DNA of 64,000 bases from Nitrospira sp. (GTDB lineage Bacteria; Nitrospirota; Nitrospiria; Nitrospirales; Nitrospiraceae), in NCBI GenBank assembly GCA_015709715.1, contig CP054184.1:1845001-1909000 (forward strand). The letters run 5' to 3'. A model generated the notes under the pieces. The model worked only from the letters and a program-made list of their open reading frames with translations, was not told where the DNA came from and searched no databases. The position numbers and the translations under genes are program-made. Shown piece after piece: positions 46,117 to 54,619 of this stretch; the stretch's first letter is position 1; every line of letters begins with the position of its first letter.

Positions 46117-46285
46117 GGCACACCTCTCCCCGCGTGAGTCGGCGAAGCTACCATAGGGAAAACGTGAAAGCAACCGAACGAGTGTCGTTCCGAGGCCGAG
46201 GACGCTGCGGACCGGGCGTCGGCCCAGGGGACCGGGCGCAGCCTCCCTTGACGGGGACAGACGGCGGATGGGATAAGGTGTCGCT

Positions 46286-46930
46286 ATGAAGACCTGCGTC
46301 CGATGTCAGCAGCAGAACCAGGACGAATCCCGCTTCTGTCACCAGTGCGGGGGAGCCTTTGCCGTGGAGGCCGAGCCGGCCGAACCGCCCTTCGCGCAGC
46401 CCTCTCCACCCCAAACCGATGTCGAATTGTGGAAGGCCTTCATCGGTCCGAATGCCGACCACTACTTGGCGACTTTCAAGAAGTTCACCGACCCGGCCGG
46501 ACCTCGCTTCGCTTTGACGTGGCATTGGCCGGCCTTCGTGTTTGAGCCGTTCCTCTGGTTCCTCTACCGTAAGATGTACGTCTACGCTCTGATCTATGCA
46601 ATCGGTCCGGCGATCGCCTTCTACATCACCCAAGACCTGTCCGCCGACATTGTCTGGCGAGTCATGGCCGGGGCCAGCGCCAACTACATCTATTTCTGGC
46701 ACATCAAGGAACAACTCGCGAAGATCAAGGGCGAACGAGGGGCCGGCGGCGAATCAAGGCAACAGCTGTTGGGCGAATTGGGCGGAGTCCAACCTTATGT
46801 GGTGTGGGTCGGTGTCGGCCTGCTCGTGCTCAAGATCGGCCTGGTGGTCGCCATGTTTAAAGAGGGACCGCCGGACGGGCCAAAGGGTACTCCCGGCAAG
46901 TCCCGCCCCGCCGGGATGACGAGTGTATAG
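46286..46930 (+). CDS. Zinc-ribbon DUF2628-like membrane protein
   Basis: The 214-residue product has an N-terminal zinc ribbon (CVRCQQQ...FCHQCGG). A DUF2628-like part follows, with HWPAFVFEPFLWFLYRKMY, hydrophobic helices and a NYIYFWHIKEQL segment, where a conserved 'N-x-x-Y' precedes the loop. A final transmembrane helix lies at about 175-195. Function is unknown. AAGGTG precedes the ATG at short distance. Confidence 0.75.
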   Translation: MKTCVRCQQQNQDESRFCHQCGGAFAVEAEPAEPPFAQPSPPQTDVELWKAFIGPNADHYLATFKKFTDPAGPRFALTWHWPAFVFEPFLWFLYRKMYVYALIYAIGPAIAFYITQDLSADIVWRVMAGASANYIYFWHIKEQLAKIKGERGAGGESRQQLLGELGGVQPYVVWVGVGLLVLKIGLVVAMFKEGPPDGPKGTPGKSRPAGMTSV

Positions 46931-46955
46931 CGGCGCCTGAGGCCCGAACGGGCTC

Positions 46956-47780
46956 CTACAGCACTCGATTCCGCTGCCACGCAATCCACGAGACGAACCA
47001 GTCAAAATCCTGCTGGTAGGCGGCGCCGCTCAGGTCCGGCGTGGTTTGCGTCTGCTCCAACTGCGTGTACGTGCGCGGCCAATTCTTCTGCCACCACGAC
47101 TTGAGTTCGTCGGGGCCGTAAGGCTGGCCGTTAGGATTGGTGATGCCGGCTGCGGCGCACAGCCCGGCCACGAGCGGCCAGTAGCGGTCCTTGCCGAGTC
47201 CCAAGCTGCGGAAATGTTCCCGCAGTAGGAACACCACCCAGAGTTCGGCGCTGTTCTTCTTGTTGTGCTTGAAGGGCTGGGTCTGCCGGAGCGGGACGGG
47301 ATCGAACATCTTGATGACCGACGTGTAATCCGGCCCCCCATAGGTACCAGCAGCTTCCGCAATTCCTTGCAGCATGTTCGCCAACTCGACCTCAACGACC
47401 GGCGCGGCAGGGGCAGCCTGATCCGGGACGGCGGCCAAGGGATTCACCGATGTCAGAAGTTCGATCAAGGGTTTGAGTTCGCGGAGACGGCCTGCGGCCG
47501 CTTTCAAGATCTGCTCGGATTCCAGCCAGTAGTCGGGATCTCCCTTCGTGAGGCGCTCTCGTCCCGCCGGCGGCAAGACCACGGGGATCCAATACCGCAC
47601 GAGCACGAACAGCACATACTCGACCTGCCCGCCCACCTGAGTCACGCCGACCAACGCCTGACCAGGCCCCAGCGCCCGCTTGAAGAAGGCCTCCACTCGA
47701 TCCTCGACCTGCAGGCGACGGCCCATGGCCTGCCACCACTGTTGGAGAGGCAGCCAATCTGAGAGTGGGGCATCGCTCAT
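46956..47780 (-). CDS. Hypothetical protein, 274 residues
   Basis: A large soluble protein without signal or membrane segments that I do not recognise. It is rich in Trp (for example [15 protein letters not shown] and [14 protein letters not shown]). The N-terminal half is alpha/beta. The C-terminal 150 residues are helical with an Ala/Pro linker near 135-150. It is convergent with the zinc-ribbon membrane gene. The region upstream carries the gpmA promoter on the other strand. Confidence 0.62.
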   Translation of the reverse strand: MSDAPLSDWLPLQQWWQAMGRRLQVEDRVEAFFKRALGPGQALVGVTQVGGQVEYVLFVLVRYWIPVVLPPAGRERLTKGDPDYWLESEQILKAAAGRLRELKPLIELLTSVNPLAAVPDQAAPAAPVVEVELANMLQGIAEAAGTYGGPDYTSVIKMFDPVPLRQTQPFKHNKKNSAELWVVFLLREHFRSLGLGKDRYWPLVAGLCAAAGITNPNGQPYGPDELKSWWQKNWPRTYTQLEQTQTTPDLSGAAYQQDFDWFVSWIAWQRNRVL

Positions 47781-47887
47781 CGTCGAGAATTCCGCAGGAG
47801 CCGAGAAGTCGGCGGCATGGTACTGGCTGCGTCCCTCGATTGCAACCGGTGTGGGCGCCCGGCGGACGACGCCGCCCAGCCTCCGGC

Positions 47888-47916
47888 TTGACAGGGCGAC
47901 CGCGAATCCGCATAAC
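47888..47916 (+). promoter_or_regulatory. Sigma-70-type promoter for gpmA
   Basis: TTGACA (47888-47893) is a perfect -35 box. CATAAC (47911-47916) follows with 17-bp spacing. The gpmA start is 46 bp further on, with a purine-rich ribosome site (GGAGAAGGAGACAAGG). Confidence 0.5.
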
Positions 47917-47961
47917 CTGTCTCACAGCGTGGCATCCTCTCGGAGAAGGAGACAAGGTCCC

Positions 47962-48567
47962 ATGAGCAAACTGGTGTTGATCCGTCACGGCGAGTCGCAA
48001 TGGAACCTGGAGAATCGTTTCACCGGCTGGGTGGATGTCCCGCTCTCGCCGAAGGGAATCGAAGAAGCCAAGGCAGCAGGCAAAAAATTGACCGGGTACA
48101 CCTTCGATCGCGCGTTTTCATCCGTCCTGGCCCGAGCCAACGAAACGCTGCGCCTCATTCTGGAAACGATCGGGCAGACGGCCATTCCGGTGGAAAAGGA
48201 CAAGGCCTTGAACGAACGCATGTACGGCGAGCTACAGGGCTTGAACAAGGCCGAGACGGCCAAGAAGTACGGTGATGATCAAGTGAAGATCTGGCGGCGC
48301 AGCTACGATGTACGCCCTCCGGGAGGTGAAAGCCTACAAGACACGGCGGAGCGGGTCTTGCCGTACTACGAAAGCCGCATCAAGCCCCATGTGCTCAAGG
48401 GCGAGACCATCTTGATCGCCGCCCACGGCAACAGCCTGCGGGCTCTCGTGATGCAACTCGACCAGTTGACGAAGGAGCAGGTGCTGGAACTGAACATTCC
48501 CACCGGCGCCCCGCTGCTCTACGAACTCGACGACAACGGGAAGGTCCTCTCGCACCGCTATCTCTGA
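47962..48567 (+). CDS. gpmA: 2,3-bisphosphoglycerate-dependent phosphoglycerate mutase (short form)
   Basis: This glycolytic/gluconeogenic enzyme interconverts 3- and 2-phosphoglycerate. The 201-residue product has [20 protein letters not shown] with the phospho-histidine (His at residue 9), [14 protein letters not shown], the family-typical [14 protein letters not shown], and [12 protein letters not shown] with the second histidine. It is shorter than E. coli GpmA (about 250). ATG at 47962 is the homologous start. Confidence 0.93.
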   Translation: MSKLVLIRHGESQWNLENRFTGWVDVPLSPKGIEEAKAAGKKLTGYTFDRAFSSVLARANETLRLILETIGQTAIPVEKDKALNERMYGELQGLNKAETAKKYGDDQVKIWRRSYDVRPPGGESLQDTAERVLPYYESRIKPHVLKGETILIAAHGNSLRALVMQLDQLTKEQVLELNIPTGAPLLYELDDNGKVLSHRYL

Positions 48568-48604
48568 CGGATCGGCTGAGACGTCAAAGCAGCTCCGCCC
48601 TGCA

Positions 48605-49099
48605 TCAAGCGCATTCACTCAGGAGCGCTTGGTATCTGTCCAGCGGCACTAGGTCGGGCAACAACACGAGCAATTTCGACCGATCCGCTGGTTGGATCAG
48701 GCCCTCGTCTTCGAGAAGATCGGAAATGGCCTCCGAAGCGGCAATCGCCCCACCTTCACAATCGCCCACCGGCGCATAGAGGGTTCGGCGTTCTTCCATC
48801 TCGGCCAAGTAAGTCTCCCAGGGCACTGCGCCCAAGCCGAATGCGCTCTCCCAGTCGGTCCTGATCAGTTCGAGAACCCGTTGCCACAGCACCTCGCGGT
48901 ACTGTTTGGGAATGTGGGCATTCACGGCCGCCGAAACCCAGTACAGGGCGAAGGACAGCACCTCACGCGTGATCTGAATGGCTTGATCCTCGCTGCCCTC
49001 GATGCCATAGTCACTGAGCATCTCGGTGGTGATCCGTCGTGGGATCAGCTTGTACAGCGCCGCTGCAACCTCAGCCGGGGTCATTGATGATTGAGCCAT
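48605..49099 (-). CDS. Hypothetical protein, 164 residues
   Basis: A soluble acidic protein, mostly helical, without recognisable domain. Features are an N-terminal segment AEVAAALYKLIPRRITTEML and a Trp/Glu-rich middle (WESAFGLGAVPWETYLAEME). The ATG at 49099 has AGGAGG upstream. It is convergent with gpmA and divergent from the barrel protein. Confidence 0.65.
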   Translation of the reverse strand: MAQSSMTPAEVAAALYKLIPRRITTEMLSDYGIEGSEDQAIQITREVLSFALYWVSAAVNAHIPKQYREVLWQRVLELIRTDWESAFGLGAVPWETYLAEMEERRTLYAPVGDCEGGAIAASEAISDLLEDEGLIQPADRSKLLVLLPDLVPLDRYQALLSECA

Positions 49100-49214
49100 C
49101 CTGTTCCTCCTGCGAAGGACCTAAGATACTCAAAGCCCGCCGGCCCTGACAACTGTGGGCGGGCGAGGCCTTCGAGATCCTTCCCTCCTTGTCCCATGCC
49201 ATCGCCTATGGTAC

Positions 49215-49235
49215 AGTCCGCCGCCTGCGCGGACT
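49215..49235 (+). promoter_or_regulatory. Hairpin just before the barrel-protein start codon
   Basis: AGTCCGC-CGCCTGC-GCGGACT is a perfect 7-bp stem with a 7-nt loop ending 7 nt before the ATG at 49243. It covers the position where a ribosome site would lie; no good Shine-Dalgarno is otherwise seen. Translational control is an inference. Confidence 0.35.
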
Positions 49236-49242
49236 CCGGACC

Positions 49243-49809
49243 ATGACAGCTCGACTCTTCATTCGCCCACTTTTCATCACCCTCACTTGGCTCTGCCTCT
49301 GGTGGCCGGTCGCGGTCGACGCCGCCCCTACCCAGTCGGTTGACGGGGGTTCGAACCGTTGGGGCTTTGCGACCGATGTGGGGCTCTGGAGCGGCACGAC
49401 CAACGACACGACCTTCGCACTCGGATTCGGACTCGACTATTACATGGACCGAAATTTTTCCTTCGGCGGCATGGCCCTCTTCACACCGGTGGGAGACCTG
49501 ACGCAAATCGGCGTCGCCGGTGTGGCGAAGTACCACCTTCGCCTCGACCACGGGATGAACATCGTCCCATTCGCCGGGATAGGTCTCTTGCACGCGGATC
49601 TGAACCGTGGGAGCGGTCCCTCGAAGGTGGATCGAAACGACACCAGCCACTTCATTCCGCTGGGACTGTCGCTGGAGTACCAGGTGGGCCCGAACATCGC
49701 CTTTTCCACGACCCTCATGGTGAACCTGCACCACATCACGCTCTCGTCCCCGGTCTCCGACGACAACAGCAGCGTCGCTCTGCTCTTCGGTATTCGTTGG
49801 GGGCCGTAA
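49243..49809 (+). CDS. Outer-membrane beta-barrel protein
   Basis: The 188-residue product has a signal peptide (residues 1-28, ending VDAAP). Amphipathic strands with alternating hydrophobics follow, for example NRWGFATDVGLWSG and TTFALGFGLDYYMDR. The final strand SSVALLFGIRWGP ends without the canonical aromatic. This fits an eight-stranded OmpW/OmpA-like small barrel. The substrate or partner is unknown. Confidence 0.75.
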   Translation: MTARLFIRPLFITLTWLCLWWPVAVDAAPTQSVDGGSNRWGFATDVGLWSGTTNDTTFALGFGLDYYMDRNFSFGGMALFTPVGDLTQIGVAGVAKYHLRLDHGMNIVPFAGIGLLHADLNRGSGPSKVDRNDTSHFIPLGLSLEYQVGPNIAFSTTLMVNLHHITLSSPVSDDNSSVALLFGIRWGP

Positions 49810-49821
49810 CTCAGCGATTGC

Positions 49822-50844
49822 TCAAGCGGCTTGAGCCGGACGCCAGCGCAAGCCGACTTGCAGCAATTCCTGGATCAAATCCATGTAAGGGAGGTTGGCT
49901 TTTTCCGCTGAATCGGCGAAGTCTTCGCCGCAGGCGATGTGAGGGTTGGGGTTGGCTTCGAGCACATAGACCTTGCCGTCGCAGTCCATCCGCATGTCGA
50001 TCCGCGCATACCCGCTCAGGCCAAGTGCACGATAGACCCGCTTGGCGAGATGCTGGATCTCTTCCACGCGTTCGATCGGGAGCTGTCGGGCCTCGCAAGA
50101 GCGGATCCCATACTTCTCCTGATACTTACGGCTCCATTTTACCCGCTGCGTCGCAATGCGCCTGGCTTCGTCCGGCATCTTGTCCATCACCAATTCCCAA
50201 ATGGGAAAGACCTGCAGGTGGGCATTGCCCATGACGCCGACATACAATTCCCGACCTTCGATGTAGCGTTCGACCAACGCGCCCGTACCGACGTGAGCAT
50301 GAATGAAGGCGACGCGCTCGCGCAGCTTATCGTCGTCCTCCACGATCGAAGCCTGAGAGATTCCCAGCGACGCCTCCTCCGTCACCGACTTCACGATCAA
50401 CGGAAAGGTCAAGGACTTCGGCCGCCGCACCATCCGATGCCGCGGCACCACCATAAATTCGGGATACGGAATCCGATGGTAAGACATGACCTGCTTTGCC
50501 AAGGCTTTGTCTCTGGCCAACATGAGACCTCGCGGATTGCAGCCGGTGTACGGGATGTGCATCAACTCCAGATAAGACACGACGTTCTGATCGTAGACCG
50601 CGACGCCGTCGAATTCCTCCAATAGATTGAAAGCAATGTGCGGCCTCCACCCCTCGACCGCCGCGCGGATGACCTCGAGATCACTCTTCACACCCAACGC
50701 CCGCACGTCGTGCCCAAGCGTATGGAGCGCGGACAGCACATCGTACTCCGTCTTCCAGTCCGCATTGTCCGGAACTGGGCCGGTCAACCGCTCCGGCGGC
50801 ACCAAGTCCTGATGCATCAACACGAGAATACGCAGTCGCCTCAT
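49822..50844 (-). CDS. ATP-grasp ligase (D-Ala-D-Ala ligase-like)
   Basis: The 340-residue product has the DdlA-like order. The N-terminal domain shows WKTEYDVLSALHTLGHDVRA and HIAFNLLEEFDG. The ATP-binding lysine region is PLIVKSVTEEASLGISQ, followed by VERYIEGRELYVGVMGN, and the metal site is RIDMRMDCDGKVYVLEANPNP (EANPNP). It probably ligates a carboxylate to an amine or amino acid. Its ATG overlaps the stop of the metallopeptidase (ATGA). This is not a housekeeping Ddl, since it lacks peptidoglycan neighbours and has a modified core. Confidence 0.8.
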   Translation of the reverse strand: MRRLRILVLMHQDLVPPERLTGPVPDNADWKTEYDVLSALHTLGHDVRALGVKSDLEVIRAAVEGWRPHIAFNLLEEFDGVAVYDQNVVSYLELMHIPYTGCNPRGLMLARDKALAKQVMSYHRIPYPEFMVVPRHRMVRRPKSLTFPLIVKSVTEEASLGISQASIVEDDDKLRERVAFIHAHVGTGALVERYIEGRELYVGVMGNAHLQVFPIWELVMDKMPDEARRIATQRVKWSRKYQEKYGIRSCEARQLPIERVEEIQHLAKRVYRALGLSGYARIDMRMDCDGKVYVLEANPNPHIACGEDFADSAEKANLPYMDLIQELLQVGLRWRPAQAA

Positions 50845-51911
50845 AAGGCGACCTTATGCCGGCCATGATGCAGATAGTTCATCGTCTGCACCGTGAGGAG
50901 AATCGCGAAGTCGAGTTTGGTCTGTTCTTTCTGGAGCGTCAGATGCAACTTCAGCGCGCGTGACCGTTCGATCATGCCGGAGAGAACTTGATCGATGATA
51001 TATTGATACTCGCCCGTCCAGCCGGCCACCTTGCGGCACAGTTCCTTCCGAGCGCGACGCAGGAATCCGGCCGCCACAGGATTCCCCCCATAGGCCGGAG
51101 CATCGGAGAATAACTTCCGCAGATCGCTGTCATACGATGCCGTCTGGCCGAACCCATAATGCGCACGCTTCTCGTCATAATGGTCTCGGAGCGTCTTATA
51201 GAGCCGAGGGAGCGGATCGACCTGCTGTCGCTCCGTCACCAGGGGCTTTTCACCCACCAGCTCCCCCATCAATCGATCCATAAATTCGAGCTTCCTCATC
51301 GCCGGCCATCCGCGATAGCGCTCGCGCCAATCGGAGTCCGGATCCAGCCATACGGCGAAGGTTTCGGCGAAATCCTCATCGGGGTGACTTTGGGCGTACC
51401 ACACCTCTAGATGACGGACAAAACTTCGGCTGTAGGGGCGCGGGGTGTAGTACTCGGGATAGGGGTCCGACGAACGGCCGAACAGGCGTTGACGTCGACG
51501 GCGGCGACGCAATAGGTAGGCGTTCTCGATGGCATGGCCGGTCTCATGCCGCAGAATCCGCATGCACCACTCTTTCGTGCCGCCCTCCACCTCCAACACC
51601 TGATTCGCTTCCAGTCGTGTCAGTCGGGGGTGCGCCAGATAAAACGGAACGGCGATCCCCGGCACACCATCCGGGCTGAACCATTCGTCCGAGAGCCAGA
51701 CATGGGGGCGGAAGCAAAGGCCTCGCAAATTCAGCTCGCGGTACAGCTGTGCGATCGGCGCCTCATAGAAACTGCCGTCCAGGTCGAGACGTAGATCACA
51801 GAAGCGCAGGTCAAGCAGCTGTTCGTCGCTCCATAAACTCCAGGCCGGGCGGACGTTTTTCCGCCGCCGCGCTTTCCTCATATGCTCATGTCGTCTAGGC
51901 TGCCGCATCAT
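50841..51911 (-). CDS. Putative zinc metallopeptidase (HETGH motif)
   Basis: The 356-residue product has the zinc motif RHETGHAIEN (HExxH) near residue 127. A downstream acidic site follows in SHPDEDFAETFAVWLDPDSDW, as in gluzincins of the 'putative zinc-binding metallopeptidase' type. The N-terminus is strongly basic (HEHMRKARRRKN). An Arg cluster (LLRRRRRRQRLFGRS) follows the active site. No signal peptide is present, so it acts in the cytoplasm. It is translationally coupled to the ATP-grasp ligase. Confidence 0.75.
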   Translation of the reverse strand: MMRQPRRHEHMRKARRRKNVRPAWSLWSDEQLLDLRFCDLRLDLDGSFYEAPIAQLYRELNLRGLCFRPHVWLSDEWFSPDGVPGIAVPFYLAHPRLTRLEANQVLEVEGGTKEWCMRILRHETGHAIENAYLLRRRRRRQRLFGRSSDPYPEYYTPRPYSRSFVRHLEVWYAQSHPDEDFAETFAVWLDPDSDWRERYRGWPAMRKLEFMDRLMGELVGEKPLVTERQQVDPLPRLYKTLRDHYDEKRAHYGFGQTASYDSDLRKLFSDAPAYGGNPVAAGFLRRARKELCRKVAGWTGEYQYIIDQVLSGMIERSRALKLHLTLQKEQTKLDFAILLTVQTMNYLHHGRHKVAL

Positions 51912-52029
51912 CTATTCGCCAAAAAGTCTCGTCAGGCGTCGATTTGCTCTTCTCCCACTATAGCATCCTGTGGAAAACCCGCCGGTCCGATCACTCCCCC
52001 ATCCCATTCCACCTATTCCTTGGGCTACA

Positions 52030-52914
52030 ATGCCGACCATGTCGCAACACACCCTTGGTCCCATCACCACCGATCGAACATCCCCCGACTCCGCCGCCGA
52101 GCGCGAAAAACTCGAAACGCGCCTCTGCCGATTGGTCGGACAGGCCATCGCCGATTACCGCATGATTGAAGAGGGCGACAAGATCATGGTGTGTCTTTCT
52201 GGGGGCAAGGACAGTTATGGCCTCCTGGAGATCCTGCTGTCGTTGCGCAGTCGAGCGCCGATCCATTTCGACCTCATCGCAGTGAACCTCGATCAGAAAC
52301 AACCGGGCTTCCCCGCCCATGTGCTCCCGGAATACCTGGCGCGTCGCAGCGTCCCCTTTCACATCGAAGAGCGCGACACCTACTCCGTCGTCAAACGTCT
52401 CATCCCCGAAGGGCAAACGACCTGTTCGCTCTGCTCACGCCTGCGTCGAGGACATTTGTATCGGCTGGCCGCCGAGTTGGGGGCTACCAAACTCGCGCTG
52501 GGACACCATCGCGACGACATCCTCGAAACATTGCTGCTCAATCTCTTGTTTACGGGGAAGATGAAGGCCATGCCGCCCAAGTTGCGATCCAAAGACGGAC
52601 GCCACTTGGTGATCCGGCCCTTAGCCTATGTGAAGGAAGTCGACTTGGCCCGCTATGCTGCGCTCATGGAGTTTCCCATCATTCCCTGCGACCTCTGCGG
52701 CTCGCAGGAAGATCTGAAGCGCAAGCAGGTCAAGGCGCTGCTCCAAGACTGGAACGAACGGTATCCTGGCTCAAACGACAGTATGTTCGCCGCCCTATCC
52801 AATATAGCCCCTTCATTGTTGTTGGATCGACGGCTGTTCGATTTCGCCGGCCTTCGGAGCGAGAGAGACCAAACCATGGTCGAGGAGTCCGAATCGGACG
52901 ACGACTTGTCATAA
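52030..52914 (+). CDS. ttcA: tRNA 2-thiocytidine biosynthesis protein TtcA
   Basis: TtcA thiolates C32 of tRNA using ATP and an Fe-S cluster. The 294-residue product has the PP-loop [26 protein letters not shown] (CxxC) with [12 protein letters not shown] later, and [20 protein letters not shown]. The ATG at 52030 or 52039 both fit; a GTG at 51970 would add a Pro-rich leader. It is divergent from the metallopeptidase. Confidence 0.93.
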   Translation: MPTMSQHTLGPITTDRTSPDSAAEREKLETRLCRLVGQAIADYRMIEEGDKIMVCLSGGKDSYGLLEILLSLRSRAPIHFDLIAVNLDQKQPGFPAHVLPEYLARRSVPFHIEERDTYSVVKRLIPEGQTTCSLCSRLRRGHLYRLAAELGATKLALGHHRDDILETLLLNLLFTGKMKAMPPKLRSKDGRHLVIRPLAYVKEVDLARYAALMEFPIIPCDLCGSQEDLKRKQVKALLQDWNERYPGSNDSMFAALSNIAPSLLLDRRLFDFAGLRSERDQTMVEESESDDDLS

Positions 52915-52978
52915 CCCCCGATTACGGGGAGACAGGCACGTCGGTCTTGCCGAAGACGGTCGGAGCGGAAAGTAGACG

Positions 52979-53122
52979 TCAGGCGCGCTGACGCTGGTGT
53001 GTTCGACGGCCGCAACGCATGCAGCGATAGGGGAAATAGCCGATCAGGAAGAAGAGGAAATCGAGAATCCCCTGACGACGAGAACGTTTTGTATACCCGG
53101 AGCACTTGCCACAAAACAACAT
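52979..53122 (-). CDS. 47-residue double-CxxC protein, copy 1
   Basis: A tiny protein with N-terminal CGKC (residues 4-7) and C-terminal CMRC (residues 34-37). Between them lie a basic stretch and a hydrophobic segment (LDFLFFLIGYFPY). The C-terminus is Arg-rich. It is a zinc-ribbon or knuckle protein, perhaps membrane-associated. The copy at 53345-53488 has the same length and the same layout, which supports both being real genes. It is convergent with ttcA. Function is unknown. Confidence 0.65.
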   Translation of the reverse strand: MLFCGKCSGYTKRSRRQGILDFLFFLIGYFPYRCMRCGRRTHQRQRA

Positions 53123-53344
53123 GACGCAGGCTCACCCTTCTCGTTCTGCAGGATATATGTAGAACCGGCTGTTCGGAATAGAGGAGGTTATCCTACGCAA
53201 CTCTCGCAGGCGGTTGCAAGCCTGGTTGGCTCGATCTCGATGTGGCGCGTAATAGACGGGGCGTTGTCCTCGTCGACACGTCGCATCCCGTCGAAAATGG
53301 ACGGTGTTTGCTCCTTTGACCTTGCCGCGAAACCTTCTTCCTCG

Positions 53345-53488
53345 TTATGTTCGACGCCGAAGCCGGAAGCGGTAGTGACAGATCGTACATCGGAACGGAT
53401 AAAACCCGATCAAATGCAGGAAGAAGTCCCGCCACCCATGGCGGGCCACCCGCTTGGCACCGGCTGAACACATCGGGCAATAGACCAT
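53345..53488 (-). CDS. 47-residue double-CxxC protein, copy 2
   Basis: A paralogue of the gene 222 bp downstream, with identical length. It has CPMC (residues 4-7), a DFFLHLIGFYPFRC core and a second knuckle CTIC (residues 34-37), then an Arg-rich tail. Shared residues include the cysteines, the Gly before the D-F pair, the LIG, the P-x-RC and basic ends. Stop is TAA. Both copies are read leftward. Confidence 0.65.
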   Translation of the reverse strand: MVYCPMCSAGAKRVARHGWRDFFLHLIGFYPFRCTICHYRFRLRRRT

Positions 53489-53611
53489 GGGACCGTCAAC
53501 ACGCCCCCTTCTCCGCAATCGAGGAGGTCTTCCCCCCCTCTCGCGGGGATGGGAGTGTGCAGGAGTTCCGCGGCGGACGCAAGTCCCTCACGTGGGAAGA
53601 TGGCCTGCGGC

Positions 53612-54046
53612 ATGAACAACTTCGACCCTCCAACTCGACGAGGCGCCGCCCCCCCCTTCTGGTCCATCGCGCTGGCCGCCGCCGTCATTATCCTCACCCC
53701 CATGATCCTGTATTCGGTCGCACCCGAGGGTCCGATTCGTGAGGGTGATACGGTGTTTTCCAACGGCGCCCATAAGGTGCCGCTCTACCAGTCGGATCGG
53801 TATCAAGAGGCAGGGTATGCGTCCACTTGCCTGCTGGACCCCAAGGACCCCCTGATCGTGACCCATTCTCCCGAGAACGGCGCCGATGACACCCTCATTG
53901 CTCAAGTCCAGGGCAAAAGCACCATCGAATGGCCCTTCTGTCCGCCGCAAGCCGAACTCCTCCTCAAACGCCACCATGTCACCCAACAGCCGAGCCTCCT
54001 CCAAGACATGAAGGACGGCCTTCAACGGTTGTTGAGACGCTCCTGA
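53612..54046 (+). CDS. Membrane-anchored hypothetical protein
   Basis: The 144-residue product has a short Pro/Arg-rich cytoplasmic N-terminus and one transmembrane helix (about 17-37, IALAAAVIILTPMILYSVA). The rest is a soluble periplasmic part. It contains two cysteines (TCLLDP and PFCPPQ), perhaps a disulfide. No known domain is evident. The start is uncertain: ATG 53612 has GGGAAG 12 nt upstream, while ATG 53600 has none at usable distance. Confidence 0.6.
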   Translation: MNNFDPPTRRGAAPPFWSIALAAAVIILTPMILYSVAPEGPIREGDTVFSNGAHKVPLYQSDRYQEAGYASTCLLDPKDPLIVTHSPENGADDTLIAQVQGKSTIEWPFCPPQAELLLKRHHVTQQPSLLQDMKDGLQRLLRRS

Positions 54047-54070
54047 CCTAGGAAAAAAATTCCTGCTGCC

Positions 54071-54616
54071 TCACCCCTTGAGGAAGGACGCACAGTGCTG
54101 GCGAAACTTGGCGACCTTGGGGCCCACGACATAAGCGCAGTAGCCTTGGAGGGGATTCCGCACGAAGTATTCCTGGTGATAGGGCTCCGCCTCATACCAC
54201 TGCGTGGCCGGCACCACTTCGGTGACGATCGGATTCGGATACAGCCCCTCGTCAGTGACGGCGGCGATCACTTCCTTGGCGATCCGCTGTTGCTCGGGCG
54301 AATGGTAAAAAATCCCTGATCGGTATTGCGTCCCGATGTCGTTTCCCTGCCGATTCAGCGTGGTGGGATCGTGGATCGCGAAGAAGATCTTCAAGAGGTC
54401 GCCAAAACCGACGACCTGCGGATCGAACGTAATGCGAACCGCCTCCGCATGCCCCGTTCGCCCGCTACAGACCTGCTCATAGGTCGGCATCTCCACCTGC
54501 CCGCCGATGTATCCCGACTCGACGGATTGCACACCCTTGACCTGGTCGAAGACCGCCTCAAGACACCAGAAACATCCACCCGCCAGCGTCGCGACCTCAG
54601 TTGTTGCCTGCTCCAT
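54071..54616 (-). CDS. msrA: Peptide methionine sulfoxide reductase MsrA
   Basis: MsrA reduces methionine-S-sulfoxide in proteins. The 181-residue product has the catalytic LAGGCFWCLEAVFDQVKGV (Cys near residue 16), YIGG, GHAEAVRITFDP and HQEYFVRNP. It starts 3 bp after zwf ends, so the NADPH source and the thioredoxin-dependent repair enzyme share a transcript. Confidence 0.95.
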   Translation of the reverse strand: MEQATTEVATLAGGCFWCLEAVFDQVKGVQSVESGYIGGQVEMPTYEQVCSGRTGHAEAVRITFDPQVVGFGDLLKIFFAIHDPTTLNRQGNDIGTQYRSGIFYHSPEQQRIAKEVIAAVTDEGLYPNPIVTEVVPATQWYEAEPYHQEYFVRNPLQGYCAYVVGPKVAKFRQHCASFLKG

Positions 54617-54619
54617 TCC

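Noticed and set aside
46248-46285. TTGACG ... GATAAG promoter directly before the zinc-ribbon membrane gene
   Set aside because: The -10 would overlap the ribosome site and give an almost leaderless transcript; likely chance.
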